Assembly (NCBI GenBank): GCA_037974335.1
Contig: CM075760.1
Coordinates: 40,464,603-40,528,602 of the forward strand
Source of the DNA: Prionace glauca
Taxonomy: Eukaryota > Chordata > Chondrichthyes > Carcharhiniformes > Carcharhinidae
DNA: 64,000 nt
Direction of reading: 5' to 3'
This document shows positions 33,631-43,441 of this stretch, piece by piece. The notes under the pieces are model-generated. The model made no database searches. It saw only the letters and a program-made list of their open reading frames with translations, and was not told the origin of the DNA. Made by a program: the position numbers and the translations under genes. Each line of letters opens with the position of its first letter. Position 1 is the first letter of the stretch.

Positions 33631-33936
33631 CACTGCGTCCAGTCAGTGCACAGTAATAAACAGCGGAGTCGCTCAGTTGTAGTTTGGTGATCTCTAACCG
33701 GCTGATGTTGACTGAAGAATGGATATAAACAGAAATTCTACCCCCTGCAGCGTTGTCATTATTCTCCTCTCCTGATGTGTGTGTCTGAAGCAGGTATTTC
33801 GGAGCCTGTCCTGGGGACTGACGATACCAGTGTATTGTGTACTGACAGATTCCTGAATATTCACAGGTTAGAGTAACCGTGTCACCGGCAGCAGAGGTTT
33901 GGAGAAGTGAACTTGGTGACACAGATGAGCTGGAAT
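33631..33936 (-). CDS. Leaderless TCR V delta-like exon (supporting V of a NAR-TCR)
   Basis: This is an immunoglobulin-type V domain of the TCR alpha/delta kind: 'VTLTCEYSG', then 'IHWYRQSPGQAPKYLL', then 'LQLSDSAVYYCALTG', giving both framework cysteines and the tryptophan. An extra cysteine lies in CDR1 ('SGICQYTIHW'). The exon begins after a good acceptor ('ttattctgcag', AG at 33938-33937) in phase 1. No leader exon with an ATG and hydrophobic stretch is seen in the few hundred bases upstream, whereas the V genes at 44.2 and 46.3 kb have leaders 111-201 bp away. The next compatible donor upstream is the J segment at 37218, also phase 1, which would create GAT (Asp) at the junction. This fits the supporting V of a NAR-TCR chain, expressed only by splicing to the NAR V-J. 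The domain looks intact. Confidence 0.87.
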
Positions 33937-34059
33937 CTGCAGAATAAAAATAATATGTTTTTTTTAGCCACTGTTTAGCCCGGGAAAGCTTGTCAATTGG
34001 GTCTGTCTGTTGAGGCAATTTGTTTCATTGAATTTGGGGCTGGCACTTTGGCACTTCTT

Positions 34060-34345
34060 TCTCACACCGTCAGGGAACTGGGTGCTATTCGAGTCTCGGG
34101 TCACTGACTATATAGAGTTTGCACGTTCTCCCCGTGTCCGTGTGGGTTTCCATGGGTGCTCCGGTTTCCTTCCACATCTAAAGATGTGCAGGTTATGTTG
34201 ATTCGCCATGCTAAATTGACCATAGTCTTTTTGAGGCATTAGCAGAGTAAATGTCTGGGGTTGTGGGACTAGAACCTGCGTCGGGATGTGGACGGTAGAG
34301 ATTCAATGGGCCAAATAGTCTCCTTCTGTCCTTTTGGGATTCTGT
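34060..34345 (+). mobile_element. SINE, diverged
   Basis: 'gagtttgcacgttctccccg', 'gggtgctccggtttccttcc', 'ggccaaatagtctccttctg' and a 'gggattctgtga' end mark a nearly complete copy. Confidence 0.75.
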
Positions 34346-35519
34346 GAATTTGTTTTAAATTGCATTGATCATTGAAACAAGCATAGCAGACCTTCAAATG
34401 TATTTCCACATTGAACTGCACTTACCTGAAGTGCACCGCAGAAGGAACGGTGCAGGCAGCAGATTCAATACTAACTTTCAAACAGTAATGGAGGAGCAAA
34501 AAAAAAACTGGGACAGGACAAGACTCCAGTGCCAAGGGACCAAAGAAGGGCGAATGGGTACATTGGCAGCACCTTCAAATAATTGTCATTATTGGAAGAA
34601 TTATATATTTTGCGAAGTATGGTTCTATTTTTATTAAATATCTGCCAATACCTATGTTGGTAACACATCAGTTCAGGAAAAAAAATCATAAAAGATCACT
34701 TTTCTCCTCACTGAACCAATTGCTGCCAACCATTGCCCAAAGGAAAATTGATCTTTTTACTGTCCCTGCACATATCGATGTTCAGCACAGGGCAGAGGTG
34801 TTTGTCCGCACCTGTTAATCCGAGCTGACAATATATGTCTGTGGGTCGCAGACTGACCATTGGCCGTAGTTCAACGCTGCAAGCTAACTCCTGCCTGCCA
34901 TAGTGCTACTTGTTTGTTTCCGCCTATTTTTCTGTTTTACTTCTATTAGAAATATTTGTAAGTTGATTTCATATTATTTCTACATCTGAGTTGTTTTCTG
35001 CCTGTTCTTAGTGGTTTCTAACCGTTATGGTTTCTAACGGTCATGAAAACTTGCCCTAATTTCTCTCAGTTGTTCAGCCAATTCAATTTCCGCAGTGGTT
35101 TTACTGTTACTCACTCTGAACTGCCTTCAGGATATGCGAGAAAATCAATCTCTTTTATCCATTAGCTGAATGTTCCCTGTCCTTTTCGAACAGAATTGTC
35201 TCTACGTTTTACATTTTAGGCTTTCCACTTATCATGAATAGGCCATTTGGTCCAGTTGGACGAAGCTTGTTCTTGTACCTCTGTTCTCCTCTCGAACACA
35301 AAATAATCATTTACATCCTGAGCTGTGTGTCTATTTATTCCTCTCTCGCGCCCATATTTTTCTAGCTGTGCCATAAATTTATCGCGCCATTTCTCCAAAC
35401 AGAGACTTCCACATTCTAAAGCGTCTCCTTGTAAATATACCCGAATGTTTCTTCCTGTTCTGGTAATAATTGTTCTGGTGGCCCAAGTTCGAAACCTGCT
35501 TTGCAGCTGGTAGGATTTG

Positions 35520-35765
35520 ACTTCAATTTAAGAAAAAAACTGGAATTAAGAATCTCCTGTTGACCATGAAACCATTATCGATTGTTGGAAAATCCCATCT
35601 GATTTCCTTCCTTTAGCGAAGTAAATCTCCTGCTCTTACCTGGTCTGGCCCACACTTGACTCCAGAGACACAGCAATATGTGTGACTTCAACTGCCTTCC
35701 GAAATGGCCTAGCTAGACATTGATTTCATGGTGATGAATAAATGCTGGCCACGAATGAATTAAAC
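35520..35765 (+). mobile_element. Second-type SINE body
   Basis: 'gttgaccatgaaaccattat', 'cttacctggtctggcccaca' and 'aatggcctagctagacattg' match the type at 31.7 kb. The head is missing. Confidence 0.6.
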
Positions 35766-36538
35766 AAGCCTCTTCCACCGGAGGATCAGTTTCTGCACAT
35801 GTACCTCCTTGAAAGCATAACAAAATGTTAAATGTTTCTATGCTGTTTTGTCATGTCTTCCCAGTCTTCGAGAAACAAATGGCAAAGCTTTTCTAAACTT
35901 TCGCTGCCCATACACATTACTGATTACTGATTTTCTCAGGACTGTAAGAAATAAGATACATAAAAGTGGAAACATGGTAGACCAACTTGGGACCCGCTGT
36001 ACAATTTAGGAAGATTAGTTCTGTTCATCTACTGTGCGCCCGATTCCCAAATCCATTCATTCTATTAGTATTCAAAAATAAAATCGATCAAACGGTTTGG
36101 CACCCGACACAACCCAATCTTTGAGGGATTGATTATGCTTCAATGAACACTATCCTATGTTTTTGAAATCGAGAAAAACATAATGCCAATGTGAGCAAGA
36201 GAATGCAATTCACGCTTTTTACAACTCTGTCAAAGCAGAAATGATTGATAATAAGAAGAAAATAAAAATCAAGTAGAATATAATTATTTTAGTCACTGAT
36301 TATGCACGAATGGAATGCGACCTTCAACTATAAAATTATGTCTTGAAGCTATTTGCGTCATGTTCCCGTTTCCCTGACGCGGCTGGTATTGTACCGGCCG
36401 CTGCAATATTGGGTCACCTTTTCCAGTATATCATCCACATTTCCTGAAACAGAGAGAAATCCTGCGCGCTGTAGCTCTGCTCTCTTCCAGTGTAGGGTAG
36501 GGAGCAGACTTTGGAGTGTCTACAATATGTTTTTTACA

Positions 36539-36690
36539 CATTCATGAGACATGGGCGGCATCATTGGCTGGCTGCCCATCCCCAGTTACCCGGGGACAGT
36601 TGAGAGTCACCGACATTGCGTGGCTCTGCAATCACATGTAAATTAGGCCAGGTAATCACGACAAATTTCCTTCCTTGAAACACAGTAGTG
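36539..36690 (+). repeat. Interspersed repeat fragment
   Basis: 'ggctgcccatccccagttac' and 'gcaatcacatgtaaattagg' match a common repeat also seen at 63.7 kb. It is short and old. Confidence 0.45.
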
Positions 36691-37217
36691 AAGCAGATGG
36701 GTTTTTTGAACAACCGAAAATTGTTTCATGATCATAAATAGATTCTTGATTCCAGATACTTTTATTGAATTGAATTTCCACCACCTGCCCTGGCGGGGCT
36801 CCCCAGGACTTTAGCTGTGTTTTTGAATTAATAGTCCAGCAATAATTCCACTTGGCCACCACCTCCCCTAATGTACCCTCATTGAAGCCAGTATGGAGTG
36901 TGAGAGTGCAGGCTGTTGTGAGGATCACCCGATACCTTCTTTAAACCAGTAATGGTCCAAGTGGGGTCAGCTGAATTTCCTTTCCCGTAGGATACTTATC
37001 ATTTGGGGTAATCCGTTCAATCTGCTTCAATCCGTTCTCACAGCAAACTCGAGTTCAGTTTCTTACCCTGTTCCCAAATCTGCAATTGAGAATCTTACTC
37101 TGGAAACCACCCCGCTTTTGAAGCAGATCATTAAAGTGATATTAAAAAATAAGTATAAACTGACGGTGAACTCTAACCAGGATTGTCTGTAACACAAAGG
37201 GATTTGAAGTCACTTAC

Positions 37218-37270
37218 CGGCTGTGACAGTCACCTCTGCCCCAGGCCCATCTGCAAATCTCCATACTCCC
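37218..37270 (-). CDS. J segment of the NAR-TCR cassette
   Basis: After a 23-spacer RSS the minus strand reads, in the frame set by the donor, 'GVWRFADGPGAEVTVTA' and one further base, followed by GTAAGT. The GPGAEVTVT core fits the J motif GxGTxxTV of IgNAR and TCR J segments, though the usual aromatic or Trp before the first Gly is Asp here. The 53 bases lie about 390 bp 3' of the NAR V. The donor phase (1) fits the supporting V acceptor, so the segment joins two V domains rather than a V to a constant domain. Alternative: an ordinary IgNAR J. The absence of NAR constant exons between it and the next V argues against that. Confidence 0.8.
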
Positions 37271-37309
37271 CACAATGACACTGCTCTCAGTCAGCCCAAT
37301 ACAAGAATG
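37271..37309 (-). other. 23-spacer RSS 5' of the J
   Basis: The heptamer on the minus strand is CATTGTG (37277-37271), one base off CACTGTG. The spacer is 23 bp (37278-37300), and the nonamer CATTCTTGT (37309-37301) matches GGTTTTTGT in 6 of 9. A 23-spacer on J is the IgH/IgNAR arrangement; TCR J segments carry 12-spacers. Confidence 0.72.
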
Positions 37310-37633
37310 ACATACACCTCAAACTAACAGCCAGCATTACCGGATACTCGGCGTTTCTCCATTATTCACGAGATTGGGTCAATATGGACATCGATTGATT
37401 TTAAAAAATAATTGACTCACACTGTGCTTTGTGATTCTCTGAACTCCTGGGAAAATGGAAGAGGAGCAGAAATTCAAGGTTATTATTAATGGAGAAAACC
37501 CTTAAAGAATGATAACTGATCGGAGGAAATTACACTGAAATTAAACCAGATTGGAGTGGGAAAAGCATCATCCCGACAGGTTAAGTAACTGAAACTGGGA
37601 ATTGCTGGGAATTACTGCGTTTTTTTGTCTTTG

Positions 37634-37661
37634 GGTATTTGTCCTTCTCCATTCCATTGTG
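37634..37661 (-). other. 12-spacer RSS 3' of the NAR V (V-D)
   Basis: The heptamer is CACAATG (37661-37655, 6/7), the spacer 12 bp (37654-37643) and the nonamer ACAAATACC (37642-37634, 8/9). V genes normally carry a 23-spacer RSS here. A 12-spacer is expected after a D segment of IgH/IgNAR type, so V and D are probably already joined in the germline. Confidence 0.78.
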
Positions 37662-37952
37662 GTGTCCCATGTGTGTAATACCAGTACCGAGCTTTACAGT
37701 AATAGGTGGCAGTGTCTTCAACTCTCATATCCTGAATTTCCAGTGAAAATCTCTTTTCTCCTTTATTCACCGACACAACAAATCTCCCTCCGTTGGAGAT
37801 CTGCGCCTGCTCTGTCCCGGTCTGGGTCAGTCTGAAAAAATGACCAGTTTCCAAATCATAAACTCCATGTAAAACACAGGTGATGGTGAGAGACTGACAC
37901 TCCTTCCTGGTCACCACTGTCGGACTCTGTGTCACTGACTGACTGAACGATC
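37662..37952 (-). CDS. IgNAR-like V exon of a NAR-TCR, apparently germline-joined to D
   Basis: The exon encodes an IgNAR-type V domain: 'SVTQSPTVVTRKECQSLT', 'ITC', then 'QISNGGRFVVSVNKGEKRFS' and 'MRVEDTATYYCKA'. The 'GGRFVVSVNKG-x-x-x-FSLEI' block matches the IgNAR 'GGRYVETVNSGSKSFSLRI' signature, and CDR2 is short as in NAR. An extra cysteine lies in the A-B turn ('KEC'). The framework-2 tryptophan is Phe ('GHFFRL'). After 'YYCKA' a further 12 codons, 'RYWYYTHGT' and neighbours, precede a 12-spacer RSS and look like a D. The acceptor 'tgtttaatttctag' (AG at 37954-37953) joins the leader in phase 1. No stop is present. This is very likely the N-terminal domain of a NAR-TCR chain, given the TCR-type V genes on either side in the same orientation. 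Confidence 0.85.
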
Positions 37953-38092
37953 CTAGAAATTAAACAAGAGAGTTTAATCGACCATTAGGGCTGAACCATA
38001 CAACGGGGCCCAGACAGTGTCTATAAGGGGGCTGAACTGGGGCAGCTTTATATTCAACCCACACAATGTAGTTTAATGTGATCGGTACTCAC

Positions 38093-38135
38093 GGGTTAAA
38101 TAGACACACACAGTGAAAACAAGGAGGATTTTCAT
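38093..38135 (-). CDS. Leader exon of the NAR V
   Basis: The ATG at 38135 starts 14 codons ('MKILLVFTVCVYLT') and one base, then a GTGAGT donor at 38092. Spliced to 37952 it gives '...VYLTRSFSQSVTQSPT', a signal peptide followed by a normal NAR start. The intron is 140 bp. Confidence 0.86.
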
Positions 38136-38399
38136 CGCTCTGCTGCCTGGAACTGATGGTTTATATGATGGGAGCTGAAGACTGCAGTGCTGGACTGCTC
38201 TGGTAGACTGTATCGCAGAGATGAATTGAAATACTTCAGATCCGGACATCTTCAAATTAGACCACGCCCACAGTTTAAAATAAAATCATGATTTGTCATG
38301 GGGACTCCAGTTCCAAACTTTCAATCGAAATTCCAGGCAGAGGGAGCCCAAAAGCTCATTTGGTGACCGACAGTTGTTCTACTTGGTCTGGAGTACATT

Positions 38400-38772
38400 A
38401 TTTATGGTTTTTAATTCAGGCGATGTCAGCAGAAATGACCAATCTCTAATTTCCCTTGATAAGGTGGAGCTGAACTGTCTTCTTGAATGGTTGCAGTCTC
38501 TGTCCTGTATGTACACCCTCAGTGCGATTAAGGAGGGAACTCTACAATATTTACCGAGACCGAGGGACAGTGAAGGATCGGAGGAAATGCCCGAGTCTGG
38601 ATAATGGCAGCGTTCGCATGCCTTTCAAATTGCAGCTGTTTTATGTTTGAAATGTGGCGCCTAAGGAGGCTTAGTGAGTTCTCGTCGAACACCGTACAAA
38701 TGGTATACACGGCTGCCTCTGGGCATCGATGGTGGAGGGAGTGAATAATTGTACAAGAGCTACCAGTCAAAC
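38400..38772 (+). repeat. Interspersed LINE-like repeat, decayed
   Basis: 'aatggttgcagtctctgtcc', 'gagggacagtgaaggatcgg' and 'ggtggagggagtgaataatt' match the repeat at 60.1-60.7 kb. Its class is uncertain. Confidence 0.5.
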
Positions 38773-38774
38773 AT

Positions 38775-39195
38775 GGTTAGAGTTTAGAAGAATGAGGGAA
38801 ATCTCATTGAGACGTATAAGATGATGAATGGGTTGGATAGAATAGAGGTGGAGAGACTCTTCCCGCTCAGAAAGGACAGTAGGACGAGGGGACGCAGCCT
38901 CAAGATAAAGGGGGGGGGGGGCGTTTTAGAACGGAGTTGAGGAGGAACTTCTTCACTCAAAGGGTGGTGAATCTCTGGAATTCTCTGCCCGTTGAAGTGG
39001 TGGAGGCTGCCTCGCTAAATATTTTTAAGACGCGGGTTGATGGGTTTTTGATAAGATAGAGGATTAAGGGTTATGGGGAGAGGGCGGGAAGGTGGAACTG
39101 AGCCACTACAGATCAGCCATGATCTTATTGAATGGCGGGGCAGGCTCGAAGAGCCAGATGGCCTACTCCTGCTCCTATTCCTTATGTTCTTATGG
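38775..39195 (+). mobile_element. 3' end of a young-type CR1
   Basis: It runs from 'gttagagtttagaagaatga' to 'cttatgttcttatgg', covering the last part of ORF2 and the 3' UTR. A G-run near 38915 breaks the frame. It lies about 640 bp upstream of the NAR leader. Confidence 0.85.
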
Positions 39196-39950
39196 TTGCT
39201 ATGGTCTGGATGAAACAACCCACAAATTGGAATCTCATTGTGCGACATCGGAAACACCTTCTTTGTCTCAGAGAGAAGGGCAACGTCACTGGAGGCGCAT
39301 CCTGCTCATTTTACTTTTATTCAGAGCAGTAAACTCAGACTACACTCGTCATGAAAGACAGGCAAATAACTGCTGGTCGGATCAAGTAGACAGGCCTACG
39401 ACATAGATATTTACTTAAAGACAGCAGGATCTTTAGGGATATTCTAACAGCTCGATTGTTGCTCGCCTTCTGGAATAGTTCAAAGTCTGAGAGGAATTCA
39501 ATTCTGAGGGAACAGAAGTATCCATGAATTTCGTGGTTTCCGTTTTGATTCTTCTGAAGTTTGATGAGTCGTTTAGCTCGCATTAGAATGAAGTTTTGTG
39601 TCTAACAATTGAGTGACGGTTGTATTTAGAAACTGGATGGAACTATGCGGCCATTATAGGGAATAACAGAGGATGGATGATGACCGGAGAGACAGTAGTA
39701 TCGATGGATGGACGGAGTGATGTGCGTTTTGATTGTCCATTCACTTTGGTTGCAGTGAAGTTTACAGCAACGCCCAGTCGTTAAAAATTGGGTTATTGAA
39801 GGGAAAGAAGAATTGCATCGTGTTTCCAAAACATTGAGGGTGTTGGTTCAATTTGCACTTTAAGAGAAAGATATAGACTTTTTGCCTCTATTTATATGAC
39901 TGTATAAATACAAAAAGTTAAATGTTTCTCCATCGATAATCAGGCTTTGT
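39196..39950. other. No gene recognised
   Basis: Unassigned sequence; short frames without signatures. Confidence 0.35.
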
Positions 39951-39954
39951 TTGA

Positions 39955-40115
39955 AGTGTGTCAACCAAGAGAGGAAGAGGGTTAATGTTTCGAGTCCATA
40001 TGTCCTATCTACAGCATCTGAATAAATTCGTGTAGACCCATATGGTAAAGTTAAGTCTATTTTTGTCTTCCCAGATGCTGCCAGACCTGCGGAGCATAGC
40101 CAACAAATTTTGTTT
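39955..40115 (+). repeat. Interspersed repeat fragment
   Basis: 'gttaatgtttcgagtccata' and 'cccagatgctgccagacctg' match the repeat vocabulary at 230-415 and 51.5-51.7 kb. Confidence 0.45.
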
Positions 40116-40390
40116 TGTATGTTCCTTGAACTCAAGCAGAGCTCATGGTAACTATCAAAGAGGAAACTGGATGGATATTTGATGGAAATACATTTCCAGG
40201 GCAGGCAGAAAGAACAGTGAGTAGGGGAAATTGGGAAAGTTATTATCTATCAACACAGGCAAAATAGCCCGAATGTTCTCGATCTTTGCTGTATCATTCA
40301 ATGATGCTCTGTTGAGGTACCCCACATCTAAATATATACATTTTTTTCTGGTTACCATTTGAAGAACTATGTTATTCTGATATTGTTAAG

Positions 40391-40672
40391 CAAACTGCAC
40401 CGTCAGTATCATGCTTGGAGCAAGAACACATGGTTTTGCCCTGTTCATACTTCACAGACATCCGCCACTCTGATCTGCTTTGGTACCGACAAAAACCGAG
40501 GAAGGAGCCGATATTTTCAATCAAAGGGAATTCGGATGGAAAAGCAGAGAAAGGTGAACGTGTGGGAGACCGAATTTCTTCAACATTCCGAGTATCAGAT
40601 CGTTTCTTCAGTTTAACCCTGATTGGTATGCAACTGAGTGAAAGTTGTGTGTATTATTTTGCGCTGAACATT
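40391..40672 (+). pseudogene. Inverted TCR V pseudogene A
   Basis: The plus strand encodes a V domain: 'QTAPSVSCLEQEHMVLPC', 'LLWYRQKPRKEPIFSI', and 'LSESCVYYFALN', where the second framework cysteine is Phe. No stop interrupts the 94 codons. No leader exon is recognisable upstream; the preceding DNA is repeat-like. A 23-spacer RSS follows. Its orientation is opposite to the cassette and the two intact V genes. Cysteine loss and the missing leader argue that it is non-functional. It belongs to the alpha/delta V class, subgroup unknown. Confidence 0.75.
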
Positions 40673-40711
40673 CACAGTGATACAAACTGATACAGGCGCC
40701 AGGCATAAACT
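40673..40711 (+). other. 23-spacer RSS of V pseudogene A
   Basis: Heptamer CACAGTG (40673-40679), 23-bp spacer, nonamer GCATAAACT (40703-40711; 6/9). The nonamer is weak. Confidence 0.7.
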
Positions 40712-40739
40712 ACCACTGGATTGCAACATTACCCGAGGG

Positions 40740-41984
40740 ACAGGGGCTCACTGGTAAACTCTCAACCTTCATCTCTGGCAGCAACCGAATCAGATGTCGT
40801 CCGTATTCTGCTGTGTGATTCTGATCGTAAATAAAGAGTTAATCGATGTAAAAAGGCAATCCTGAATGATTGAGTTCCTGACAAAATAGGAGGAGAAAAA
40901 GGCAAGGAAAAATAAATAGAAAGAGGGAACGGCAGCGAAAGAAAAATGAGCAAAAGGCCGTGAGACGCAAAGAGATAGCGCGGTGGACTCAAAATTGATG
41001 CAGAGAGTTCAAGAAAGACTGTCTGAGAGTTAGATTCAGAAAAAATAGAAATGAAGAAAGTAAAAGAAGAATATAGGGAAGGGAGGGAGAGGGACAAATA
41101 GGGGGATAATAAAAGAGAGAGAGTGAGGGCCTGAGAAGAATACACAGAGGCAAACCTGCATTTTAAAATCAATTTACTGGGTTTCTGATTTCCAGTTTTG
41201 TGTGATTCATGTTTTCCCATTGTGTGATTTCGGTCTGACTCACAGGGGTTTTGTTGCTGGGTCGACATTGAGCTGTCAGCTGCCGCATTGTAGAAACTAA
41301 TTGTTTAACTGTTCAGGGGGGGCAATCGGTAACTGAACAGCGAAGACAGCTAACAGGTGGACATCTCTCAGATCCTGCGGTTTGAATGTGGGCAACATGT
41401 TTATTTTGGGAGAATCGGAAATTTTACATATATTTTGTGCCATGCCTCCATTACAGATTGAGTTTGTTGTTACTGGACCACAATTACCTCTCTCTCATTC
41501 TGTAGATTTCTCCCTGTCCATCAATATCTCTTCAATCTGAAATAGCATTACTTTCCTGCTGGAACAGGAGGAGTCCTTTCAGTTCCTCGAACCTGTTGTG
41601 CCATTAGATAAGAAAATTGTTCATCTGTCCATCAACTCGCTGTATTCACTGTGCCTCTAACCACTACTCAAAGTAAGTACAAATAAGACTGGAAAGCAAG
41701 TTACCAGCAATGAGATCCCATCCAAGTGATCATTCGTTCATTCAAAATTAAGCCCAATAAGGCTTTAGAATGAATTCCTTAAACAGACACTGACTGTAAC
41801 CCAGCTGTGCGTACTTATATTCTCTGCCAGACAATTCTCCACCTATCGCTCTCAGAGAATCACTGGAGACGCAAGGGACGTTCTGAAACTGGAGGGCGGG
41901 TTTATAATGGATGAATTCAAATATCCAATTCTACTTTCATAGAACCGATAGAGAAAATAGGGTTCAGTGTCTTTGATTTGATTT
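40740..41984. other. No gene; purine-rich then unassigned
   Basis: Positions 40870-41130 are A/G-rich low-complexity sequence. Positions 41270-41980 show nothing recognisable. Confidence 0.4.
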
Positions 41985-43114
41985 GATTTGATTTGTTATT
42001 GTCGTATGTATGAACATACAGTGAAAAGTGTTGTTTTTGGCACGATTCAGAGATGGAAATGAGAGAGTGCAGAATGTAGTGTTACAGTCAAATCTACGGT
42101 GCAGAACTTAGTGCAAGGTAGGTCCATTAAAAAGTCTGATGGTAGAAGATGTTCTTGAGTCGGTTGGTGCGTGACCACAGACCTTTGTATTTTCTTCCTG
42201 ATGCAAGAAGGTGGAAGAGAGAACGGTGCGTGGCTCCTTAATCCTGCTGGCTGTTTTGTCGAGGCAGCGGGAAGTGTCGACAAAGACAATGGATGGGAGG
42301 GTGGTTTGCCTGATGGATTGGGCAAAAATCATGACCTTTTGTAATTTCTTGAGTATGGGCAGAGCCATTCTAAGCCATAATAAAACCAGAAAGAATGCTT
42401 TCTGTGATGCACCTGTCAAAGTTGGTGAGAGACATAGCTGACATGCCAAATTTCCTTCGTCTTCTGGGAAAGTAGGTGGGCTTTCTTCACTATAATGTCG
42501 GTGTGGGGATACTAAGACAGGTTGTTGGTGATCTCAAAACCTAAGAACTGGAAGCTTTAGGCCATTTCTATTTCGTTCCTGTTAATGTAGACAGGGGCAA
42601 GTCTCCACCACGCTACTGAAATCGATTAATAATCTCGTTCATTTTGCCAACATTGAGGGAGAGATTATTGTTGTCACACCAGTTCACCGGATTCTCTATC
42701 TCATCCCTGTACTCCGTCTGGTCATTGTTTGAGATCCGACCCACTACGGTAGTGTCGTCAGCAAACTGGAAAATCAAGTTGGAGAAGAATGATCCCACAC
42801 AGTTATATGTGTATAACGAGTACAGTAGGGGGCTGTGAACACAGCCTTGTGGGGCATTGGTGTTGAGGATAGTCACGAAGGAGGTGTTGTTGCTAATCCT
42901 TCCTCTGGGTTCGGAAGTTCAGGATCGAGTCGCAGAGGTTCAGGCTACGGAGTTTGGAGATGAGTTTCGTCGGGCTAATGGTGTTGAAGTCTGAGCTGTA
43001 GTCAACAAATGGGAGTCTGACATATATGTCCTTGTTATCTCGGTGTTCCAGGGTTGAGTTCGGGGCCAAGTAGATGGCATCTATTGTGGACCTGTTTAGG
43101 TGGTAGGCGATCAG
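41985..43114 (-). mobile_element. L2-like LINE fragment
   Basis: The minus strand at 42613-42876 encodes an RT palm: 'NAPQGCVHSPLLYSLYTY', catalytic 'FADDTTVVG', 'WCDNNNLSLNVGK', the wording typical of L2-type elements in fish. Downstream on the plus strand are the 'gttggtgagagacatagctg' and 'cttgagtcggttggtgcgtg' blocks. The left end at 41985 is a 'tgatttgatttgatttg' run. The copy is non-coding elsewhere and stops abruptly against V pseudogene B. Confidence 0.78.
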
Positions 43115-43402
43115 AATGATGGAGATTCAGTTATTCCGTCCCATTTCTCAGACAGCGGGAGGGAAGGGGAAGCCGTGATAACAAAATGTACCTATTGCAC
43201 TACAGAAGAAAAGTGTTTTGTATTTTGGGATCTGCAGCCATCAGCGAAAGAGGCGGTCTTGGGATGTTGTGAATGGAAAGTCTCAATGTTAGGAAACTGG
43301 TTTGATTCAGACCTCCAGCTGTCAGACTTCACCACAAGTTTAACTATCATGGACTTGCAGCCGATTAATGTTGCCGTGTATTACTGTGCTTTCTCTGGGA
43401 CT
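43115..43402 (+). pseudogene. Inverted TCR V pseudogene B
   Basis: The plus strand reads 'GDSVIPSHFSDSGREGEA', 'VITKCTYC', then a diverged middle ('FVFWDLQPSAKEAV') and 'LTIMDLQPINVAVYYCAFSG', a V domain with both cysteines. The strand-C block is WDLQ rather than WYRQ, and extra cysteines ('GCCEW') are present. The first bases adjoin L2 sequence, so the leader and acceptor are gone. A 23-spacer RSS follows. No stop is present. It is probably non-functional and is opposite in orientation to the intact V genes. Confidence 0.72.
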
Positions 43403-43441
43403 CACATTGATTGAAAACAATATTGACACTGTGCAAAAACT
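43403..43441 (+). other. 23-spacer RSS of V pseudogene B
   Basis: Heptamer CACATTG (43403-43409), 23-bp spacer, nonamer GCAAAAACT (43433-43441; 7/9). Confidence 0.75.

Larger units (their letters stand above)
33937..37217 (-). other. Proposed NAR-J to supporting-V intron
   Basis: The interval of about 3.3 kb runs between the J donor and the supporting V acceptor. It contains two SINEs (34.06 and 35.52 kb) and one further repeat (36.54 kb), and otherwise unassigned DNA at 34350-35515, 35770-36535 and 36700-37200. No additional V, D or J segment was seen. The intron itself is inferred. Confidence 0.6.

Noticed and set aside
37420-37426. Isolated CACAGTG heptamer between NAR V and J, possible separate D
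   Set aside because: No convincing nonamer lies at 12 or 23 bp on either side and no second heptamer defines a D. It is best taken as chance.
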